Source: a virus. From it: a stretch of 40,421 nt of DNA. Location of the stretch: positions 1-40,421 of IMG/VR virus record IMGVR_UViG_3300037584_004175; one strand, 5' to 3'. Made by a program: the position numbers and the translations under genes. Within the stretch, counting starts at the first letter, position 1. Every line of letters begins with the position of its first letter. Below the pieces are notes generated by a model, which saw nothing but the letters and a program-made list of their open reading frames with translations, was not told the origin of the DNA and searched no databases. Shown here one piece after another: positions 12,940 through 18,104 of this stretch.

Positions 12940-12985
12940 TGCGACATTATTGCTAATGGTCTAAAATTTTTTAATTTGGTATAAT
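12940..12985 (+). promoter_or_regulatory. Early-type promoter, copy 4
   Basis: TGCGACA (12940-12946), 3 nt, TTGCTA (12950-12955), 24 nt and TATAAT (12980-12985). The spacer is AT-rich and starts ATGG like copies 5-8 but has no hairpin. It drives the gene at 13013 and probably the rightward early run. Confidence 0.75.
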
Positions 12986-13012
12986 TAGGGTTCAATCAAC
13001 AAAGGAGTATAA

Positions 13013-13573
13013 ATGACTAAAATGACTAAATATCAACTGGAACACTTTGAAAGCAAAGTGCGAAGACAGTTTGATCCATTAATCAGCGACCAAGAGTTGT
13101 TGGTTAAACAATACACAACCGAAGCAACTGACAAGGCAGTTGCAAAGCTCTCTAAAAAAATGGGTGCAGATAAGATCATTAATAAATTTAGAGAAGCAGA
13201 AAAACTGTTAGATGAAGCAAGAGCAACTGCTAAAACATTTTTTCAGAAAAAAGCAGAAAACGAAGATGAGCTCAAAAGGAAGTTTCGTAAAGATTATGGT
13301 AATAGATACTATGATAATGATGAAATTTCTTTGTCCGATTGTGAAGAGCAACTGCGAGATTGGGCTTCTAACCTTGCTCAAAAAGAAATAGAGAGAAGAC
13401 CAGAGGGTGCTAAATTAAAACAGTTGAAAGACCTGAAGCAAAAGGCATTGGATACAGTTTTAGAGAGTGGAACGCCTGAAGCGTTGGCGATCTCTTTAGA
13501 CGCTGTATGCAAGAAGATTGGAACATCTTGGAATAAAGAATTGACAGCTTTACCAAGTCCAACAAAAGACTAA
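13013..13573 (+). CDS. Early-type helical protein of unknown function
   Basis: 186 residues behind AAAGGAGTATAA; ATG 13022 is an alternative start. Almost entirely alpha-helical and highly charged (EAEKLLDEARATAKTFFQKK, SDCEEQLRDWASNLAQKEIE). I remember relatives in uvMED phages but no function. As the first rightward early gene it is a candidate for host interaction. A copy of the promoter cassette starts two bases after its stop. Confidence 0.75.
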   Translation: MTKMTKYQLEHFESKVRRQFDPLISDQELLVKQYTTEATDKAVAKLSKKMGADKIINKFREAEKLLDEARATAKTFFQKKAENEDELKRKFRKDYGNRYYDNDEISLSDCEEQLRDWASNLAQKEIERRPEGAKLKQLKDLKQKALDTVLESGTPEALAISLDAVCKKIGTSWNKELTALPSPTKD

Positions 13574-13574
13574 C

Positions 13575-13620
13575 TGCGACACTTTGCACAATGGCGATAC
13601 CCTCGCCATTGTGCTATACT
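13575..13620 (+). promoter_or_regulatory. Early-type promoter, copy 5, with compensated hairpin
   Basis: TGCGACA (13575-13581), 3 nt, TGCACA (13585-13590), 24 nt and TATACT (13615-13620). The region 13588-13614 folds as CACAATGGCGA, loop TACCC, TCGCCATTGTG. The top of the stem differs from copies 6-8 (GGCGA/TCGCC instead of GGCGCC/GGCGCC) but both sides changed together, and the total spacer stays 24. Confidence 0.8.
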
Positions 13621-13644
13621 GCGATTATTAACAAAAGGAGAAAT

Positions 13645-13863
13645 ATGAAAGTAGGAACTAAATTTAAAATTGGATACAGAGCAAAAAAATACAATAACGA
13701 ATTTATCTGGAGAGAGGGTATCTGGACAGATGAATGTAGAATATGGACTGATAAATCTGGTCAAGCGATATTTACTTACTACGACGTGGAGAGAGAGGGA
13801 TATCGTAATGCAACTAGAGATTGGGTTTTCACTTCATCAACAATTAAACAGGGAGTAAATTAA
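13645..13863 (+). CDS. Small early-type protein
   Basis: 72 residues, ribosome-binding site AAAGGAG at the end of the conserved leader. The sequence is beta-rich and basic (GTKFKIGYRAKKYNNEF, GIWTDECRIWTDKSG, RDWVFTSSTIK), perhaps a small barrel. No recognised domain. It is followed by a gene sharing its stop (TAATG). Confidence 0.7.
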   Translation: MKVGTKFKIGYRAKKYNNEFIWREGIWTDECRIWTDKSGQAIFTYYDVEREGYRNATRDWVFTSSTIKQGVN

Positions 13864-14075
13864 TGAGTAACTTTGAAACAAAACAAATATCGTTCAATGA
13901 AGCAGTGGTTAAAAATTTTGACGATTTTAAAAAGATTAGTAATCACACTGACAAGATTATTGATATACAGCAAAATCAAATTTCAGATTTAAGACATGAT
14001 TTAAAAATTTTATCTATTATGTTTTTTACTGTTTCATTTTTCTTTATAATTGCATTGGGAATACTATCTTCATAG
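13863..14075 (+). CDS. Tail-anchored small membrane protein
   Basis: 70 residues: a polar helical N-terminus (NHTDKIIDIQQNQISDLRHD) and one C-terminal membrane helix (ILSIMFFTVSFFFIIALGILSS). Start follows GGGAGTAAAT. Expected to sit in the inner membrane facing the cytoplasm. It might affect superinfection or host membrane functions (inference from early position). It is the only gene of the rightward early run without its own promoter cassette. Confidence 0.68.
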   Translation: MSNFETKQISFNEAVVKNFDDFKKISNHTDKIIDIQQNQISDLRHDLKILSIMFFTVSFFFIIALGILSS

Positions 14076-14121
14076 TGCGACAATATTGACAATGGCGCCT
14101 TCGGCGCCATTGTGCTATACT
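14076..14121 (+). promoter_or_regulatory. Early-type promoter, copy 6, with hairpin
   Basis: TGCGACA (14076-14082), 3 nt, TTGACA (14086-14091, perfect -35), 24 nt and TATACT (14116-14121). The hairpin ACAATGGCGCC-TTC-GGCGCCATTGT (14089-14113) overlaps the hexamer and spacer. The heptamer begins immediately after the stop of the previous gene. Confidence 0.8.
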
Positions 14122-14146
14122 ACGATTATTAACAAAAAGGAGAAAT

Positions 14147-14335
14147 ATGAAAACATTTATATACGAAGGTACAAAATACAAATTTAAAAACATGGAAGAG
14201 GCAAACGATAAATTGCCTTTAGGTCATGGAAGATGGGACGAGAGAAGTGGTGGTTGTTATAGTTGTGCTCACAATGGAAATTATATTGCAATTAAAAAAC
14301 ATCACGCATGGGTTAAGGGTAATTTTTTTGATTAA
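14147..14335 (+). CDS. Small early-type protein
   Basis: 62 residues after AAAAAGGAGAAAT. It contains GRWDERSGGCYSCAHNGNYI with a CxxC and several histidines (IKKHHAWVKG), so metal binding is possible. N-terminal MKTFIYEGTKYKFKNMEEA is strand-turn-helix. Function unknown. Confidence 0.68.
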   Translation: MKTFIYEGTKYKFKNMEEANDKLPLGHGRWDERSGGCYSCAHNGNYIAIKKHHAWVKGNFFD

Positions 14336-14337
14336 CC

Positions 14338-14383
14338 TGCGACAATATTGACAATGGCGCCTTCGGCGCCATTGTGCTATACT
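14338..14383 (+). promoter_or_regulatory. Early-type promoter, copy 7, with hairpin
   Basis: TGCGACA (14338-14344), 3 nt, TTGACA (14348-14353), 24 nt and TATACT (14378-14383). It is identical to copy 6 from the heptamer through the ribosome-binding site, so the two are recent duplicates or gene-converted. Confidence 0.8.
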
Positions 14384-14408
14384 ACGATTATTAACAAAAA
14401 GGAGAAAT

Positions 14409-14642
14409 ATGACAGAACAAAAAACACATGAACGACAAAATAGATTTTCTGGTGAGTCTATTATGCTTACTAGAGAAGAAGCTACTAAACATGACGCTAT
14501 TTTTTATTATGAATATCTAGCGACTTTAGAAGATAAAAAAGTTGGGATTGATGGACATTCAAAACTTTGGGACAAAGTCAGAAAAAATTTAGATTGGTTC
14601 AGACAAAATAATGCTGAAGCATATATGGTATTACTAGACTAA
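14409..14642 (+). CDS. Small early-type protein
   Basis: 77 residues, helical and charged (TREEATKHDAIFYYEYLATL, HSKLWDKVRKNLDWFRQNN). Start after AAAAAGGAG; an internal ATG at 14463 gives a shorter form. No recognised domain. Copy 8 of the promoter begins within two bases of its stop. Confidence 0.68.
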   Translation: MTEQKTHERQNRFSGESIMLTREEATKHDAIFYYEYLATLEDKKVGIDGHSKLWDKVRKNLDWFRQNNAEAYMVLLD

Positions 14643-14643
14643 C

Positions 14644-14689
14644 TGCGACACTATGTACAATGGCGCCTTCGGCGCCATTGTGCTAATAT
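14644..14689 (+). promoter_or_regulatory. Early-type promoter, copy 8, leaderless
   Basis: TGCGACA (14644-14650), 3 nt, TGTACA (14654-14659), 24 nt with the GGCGCC-TTC-GGCGCC hairpin, and TAATAT (14684-14689). Six bases further on is the ATG of the zinc-knuckle gene, so the expected start site is at or within a base or two of the ATG. This copy lacks the leader and ribosome-binding site seen after copies 5-7. Confidence 0.72.
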
Positions 14690-14695
14690 TAGATT

Positions 14696-14827
14696 ATGAC
14701 AAAAAGAAAGAAAAAAGATAACTCAAAACCAAGCGATTATTTTATCGACTGCAGGTGTTGTGGAAAATACATAAGACCAGATTGGCGATCCACATTTGAT
14801 AAAAGATATTGCATGGATTGTCTATAG
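14696..14827 (+). CDS. Tiny zinc-knuckle protein
   Basis: 43 residues. A basic N-terminus (TKRKKKDNSKPSD) precedes CRCCGKYIRP and KRYCMDCL: paired CxxC-type knuckles for one zinc ion, similar to a zinc ribbon. Probably nucleic-acid binding. It lacks a ribosome-binding site, consistent with a leaderless mRNA from promoter copy 8. Last gene of the rightward early run. Confidence 0.68.
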   Translation: MTKRKKKDNSKPSDYFIDCRCCGKYIRPDWRSTFDKRYCMDCL

Positions 14828-14971
14828 AACTACTCCTCCTAGTAGTTAATAAACCATGACGCAGGCGACAAAATCGCCTGCGTCACGTTAATGCGCGACA
14901 AAATGTCGCAGGGCGCGGCCTTCGGCCGCACTGCTCGACGCTTCGCGTCTCGACTCGCGCGCTTCGCGCGC
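14828..14971. repeat. Cluster of six hairpins closing the early region
   Basis: In order: AACTACT-loop CCTCCT-AGTAGTT (14828-14847); TGACGCAGGCGA-CAAAA-TCGCCTGCGTCA (14857-14885, perfect 12 bp); GCGACA-AAA-TGTCGC (14895-14909, promoter-heptamer core in both orientations); then three GC hairpins with the same TTC triloop: GCGGCC/GGCCGC (14915-14929), GACGC/GCGTC (14937-14949) and GCGCGC/GCGCGC (14957-14971). No U-run, so not classical terminators. It marks the border between early and structural modules. Confidence 0.7.
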
Positions 14972-15162
14972 TCGCCAATAGAGGTACCAAACCATTTATA
15001 TAATTTGAACTTTTCTATAAATTTAATCTGCTTGTAAATATAAGGAGTCTCTATATATTGTTATTTATATAAGCTTTTATAAATAAGTAAGGCCAAAATA
15101 CTTTTGCTTTATTTGAAAACATATCTGAAAAAATTTTGCGAAAAATTTTTTCGAATGCATTT
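14972..15162. other. AT-rich leader before the terminase gene
   Basis: About 190 bases with no gene. It is mostly A/T with several TATA-like words (15054-15090) but no promoter with convincing boxes and spacing, and no clear ribosome-binding site before the terminase ATG. A packaging site here is possible but unproven. Confidence 0.4.
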
Positions 15163-16635
15163 ATGGATATAGAGAAATTAAAAAATTTTGAAAAGTTACC
15201 ACCTGATATAAGAAGAGAACTAGCTTTGTATATGGCTAAGTATCAGGAGAAGAAAAAACAATCTACAATTAAAAATGACTTCATGTCATTTGTAAAACAT
15301 GTTTGGCCAGATTTTGTAGAAGGTAGACACCATAAAGATGTAGCTAAAAAATTTAATGACATTGCAAATGGAAAAACAAAACGTGTTATTATCAATATGG
15401 CACCTAGACATACTAAGTCTGAGTTTGCATCTTATTTACTTCCTGCATGGATGGTAGGTAGAAATCCTAAATTAAAAATTATCCAATCTACAAACACAAC
15501 TGAATTATCTGTACGATTTGGTCGTAAGGCAAAACAACTAATTGACTCACCAGAGTATCAACAAGTTTTTAAAACAAGATTAAAAGAAGATAGTCAGGCT
15601 GCAGGTAAATGGGAAACAGAACAAGGTGGTGAATATTATGCTGCTGGTGTTGGATCTGCAATTACAGGTCGTGGTGCCGATCTCTTGATTATTGATGACC
15701 CACATACTGAACAAGATGCAATGAATGCACAAGCTCTTGAGAGAACTTATGAGTGGTATACATCTGGTCCACGTCAACGTCTTCAACCTGGTGGAACAAT
15801 TATTATTGTAATGACAAGATGGAATGAAAAAGATCTTGCAGGTAGATTAATCAAAGCACAAAAAGAAGCAAAAGCAGATCAATGGGAAGTGATAGAGTTC
15901 CCTGCCATCCTACCATCTGGTAAACCCCTGTGGCCTGAATACTGGTCCCTGGAGGACTTAGAAGGAGTTAGAGCTTCTATTCCATTATCAAAATGGAATG
16001 CACAATATATGCAGAATCCTACAGGAGAAGAAGGAGCATTAATTAAAAGAGAATGGTGGCAAGATTGGGAAGGAGATATCCCGCCTCTTGAACATGTCAT
16101 TCAATCTTATGATACAGCATTTATGAAAAAAGAATCTGCAGACTATTCTGCTATTACCACCTGGGGTGTGTTTACACCTAATGAAGATTCTGGAAAAGCA
16201 TTAATATTAGTTGATGCAATTAAAGGAAGATACGAGTTTCCTGAACTACGGCGTATTGCACTCGATCAATATGGATACTGGAAACCGGAAACAGTGATTG
16301 TAGAAAGCAAAGCATCAGGACTTCCTTTAACTTATGAATTACGTAAAGTAGGTATTCCAGTAATTAATTTTACACCAAGTCGCGGTAACGATAAACATAC
16401 ACGTGTTAATTCTGTATCACCATTATTTGAGTCTGGTAAAATTTATGCACCTAAAGAAATGGAGTTTGCACAAGAAGTTATTGAAGAATGTGCAGCGTTT
16501 CCATATGGAGATCATGATGATTTAGTAGACTCTATGACTCAAGCAGTCATGAGATTTAGACAGGGTGGATTAATTCAACACCCTGAAGATTATGAAGATG
16601 AGCCTTTACAACGGACTCCAAAAGTGTATTATTAG
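15163..16635 (+). CDS. terL: Terminase large subunit
   Basis: 490 residues from ATG 15163 (an in-frame TTG at 15136 is possible). ATPase part: INMAPRHTKSEF as Walker A-like loop (77-88), LLIIDDPHTE as Walker B (174-182), and the coupling region IIIVMTRWN. Nuclease part: SYDTAF (Asp317), VIVESKASG (Glu381) and GDHDDLVDSM (Asp452/453), the three acidic clusters of the RNase H-like terminase nuclease. It packages DNA through the portal encoded downstream. First gene of the rightward structural block. Confidence 0.95.
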   Translation: MDIEKLKNFEKLPPDIRRELALYMAKYQEKKKQSTIKNDFMSFVKHVWPDFVEGRHHKDVAKKFNDIANGKTKRVIINMAPRHTKSEFASYLLPAWMVGRNPKLKIIQSTNTTELSVRFGRKAKQLIDSPEYQQVFKTRLKEDSQAAGKWETEQGGEYYAAGVGSAITGRGADLLIIDDPHTEQDAMNAQALERTYEWYTSGPRQRLQPGGTIIIVMTRWNEKDLAGRLIKAQKEAKADQWEVIEFPAILPSGKPLWPEYWSLEDLEGVRASIPLSKWNAQYMQNPTGEEGALIKREWWQDWEGDIPPLEHVIQSYDTAFMKKESADYSAITTWGVFTPNEDSGKALILVDAIKGRYEFPELRRIALDQYGYWKPETVIVESKASGLPLTYELRKVGIPVINFTPSRGNDKHTRVNSVSPLFESGKIYAPKEMEFAQEVIEECAAFPYGDHDDLVDSMTQAVMRFRQGGLIQHPEDYEDEPLQRTPKVYY

Positions 16636-16640
16636 CCATT

Positions 16641-17402
16641 ATGGCTAAAGAAGACGATCAAAGATTAAAAGATATGATGCGAGCAATCGAGCTCGGTGAA
16701 ATCGAAGAAGACATTTTAGAGGGAGATCCAGAAGACTACGAAGATATGGGTGGTATCAACTCTCTAAAAAAAGGTGCGCCATCAATTAAAATGGCTAGTG
16801 AAACTCCAGAAGAAGAATTTGAATTAGAATTAGGAACTGTCATAAAAGAATACAACGATTTAAAAGAACAAGGTTTAATCAGAGACATCTCTATAGAAGA
16901 ATATATTGATAAGTATTTATCTAAAAAGAGATCAATGAATAAAAAAATAGCTTTAGGTGAAGGATATAAATCACCAGAATTAAATTCTATGTCTATGAGT
17001 ATGTTTGGTAAACCTGTAAAATTATTAACACCAGATGAAATGGACCAGTTAAGACAAGCTTATGACGATGCAAAAGGTAGAACAGAGGCCATGTATGGTG
17101 GTCGAATGCAGTATGCAGGTGGAAGCGATGATTACAATCCAGGTAAAATGGGTAACCCAGCAGTCATGACAAAAATTGAAAATATGAGAGAAGAACGAAT
17201 TATGAATCCTGATGTAGAAGACGTTGCAGATTATCTAACCTACTACAAAAAGAAAAAGAAACAGGATGATGATCAAGATATTCCAATTAAAAAAGAAGGT
17301 GATAAACTAGATTTAGATATTGAGAAAATTAAAAAATTAATTGAGAACAGAAAAAAAGAAAAAGCAAAAAGAGCTAAAGGCGGCATTGCAGGAGTCCTGT
17401 AA
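16641..17402 (+). CDS. Acidic conserved protein between terminase and portal
   Basis: 253 residues, highly charged. The N-terminus is acidic (GEIEEDILEGDPEDYEDMGG). The C-terminus is a basic coiled region (KIKKLIENRKKEKAKRAKGG) ending GGIAGVL. MYGGRMQYAGGSDDYNPG (152-169) resembles the GGR-type motif of the next gene. It starts six bases after the terminase stop. Function unknown; a head-assembly or internal virion role is inferred from position. Confidence 0.75.
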   Translation: MAKEDDQRLKDMMRAIELGEIEEDILEGDPEDYEDMGGINSLKKGAPSIKMASETPEEEFELELGTVIKEYNDLKEQGLIRDISIEEYIDKYLSKKRSMNKKIALGEGYKSPELNSMSMSMFGKPVKLLTPDEMDQLRQAYDDAKGRTEAMYGGRMQYAGGSDDYNPGKMGNPAVMTKIENMREERIMNPDVEDVADYLTYYKKKKKQDDDQDIPIKKEGDKLDLDIEKIKKLIENRKKEKAKRAKGGIAGVL

Positions 17403-17950
17403 TGTCTGATGTACCTCCAAAAAAACCCTACACAGAAGATATATTTAAAAAGGAAGCTGACCTTTTCATAAAAGGTTTTCTTGGTGGCTTTCCTAAAAAC
17501 GATATGAATAATCTTTTAAAAGATAGAATATCAAAGATAGAAGATGCTGGAGTCATGAGTACTGAAGAAGCAATAGATTTCATAAAAGAAAGAGCAGATT
17601 ATTTAAAAGAATTTATAAAAGAAAACCCAGGTGAAACATTTCCAGAATTAAAAGCTGATGGTGGTCGAATTGGTTTTCTAGAGGGTGGTGACACAAAATA
17701 CAATGCAATGGTTACTGAGATGTATATTAAAGCTGGTGGTAAAGAAGGAACTGGAATGGACATTGATACATTTGCAGAAAAATATTTTAAAAAATTTTCA
17801 ACAGGTGGCAGAGTAAATTATGATGAAGGCGGAAGTTCCGTGGATCCTGATACTTTGGCTCTTAGAAAAAGAGTTGAAGAGTTAATGGATGATGGAGAAA
17901 CCTTCGGCGATGCAGTGAGAAAAGCAGTAAAAGAATTGGAGAATGGTTAA
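17402..17950 (+). CDS. Protein with GGR(I/V) repeat motifs
   Basis: 182 residues, overlapping the previous stop (TAATG). It carries two copies of a motif I recall from many pelagiphage-type proteins, DGGRIGFLEGG (near 85-95) and TGGRVNYDEGG (near 138-148), each after a helical stretch. The last part (RKRVEELMDDGETFGDAVRK) is a short helix pair. The motif's role is unknown; a processing or assembly signal is a guess. Confidence 0.72.
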   Translation: MSDVPPKKPYTEDIFKKEADLFIKGFLGGFPKNDMNNLLKDRISKIEDAGVMSTEEAIDFIKERADYLKEFIKENPGETFPELKADGGRIGFLEGGDTKYNAMVTEMYIKAGGKEGTGMDIDTFAEKYFKKFSTGGRVNYDEGGSSVDPDTLALRKRVEELMDDGETFGDAVRKAVKELENG

Positions 17951-18104
17951 AAGATTAACGACGACAGTGCCTCCAGAATCAGGGCCCCAGAGTCAAGGCT
18001 TGAATATTTCCTATAATACTGTTAAAACTGTAAAACTTACGGAGAAAAATTATAATGGCAGACATAGACAAAGCACTTCCAAACGAACCAAGAAAAGAGT
18101 TTAA
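17943..18104 (+). CDS. Small conserved protein overlapping the portal start
   Basis: 53 residues. TTTVPPESGPQSQGLNISYN and VKTVKLTEKN match a small protein I remember just before portal genes in related phages. Its last 50 bases overlap the portal gene in another frame, and that basic tail (RHRQSTSKRTKKRV) may be an unselected extension. Function unknown. Confidence 0.65.
   Translation: MVKRLTTTVPPESGPQSQGLNISYNTVKTVKLTEKNYNGRHRQSTSKRTKKRV

Noticed and set aside
13590-14683. The hairpins between early genes as ordinary intrinsic terminators
   Set aside because: They are not followed by a T run and sit between a -35-like hexamer and a -10 box with constant spacing; termination as a secondary role is not excluded.
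15000-15110. A sigma-70 promoter for the terminase large subunit
   Set aside because: TATA-like words abound but no pair of boxes has acceptable spacing; nothing better than AT-rich background.
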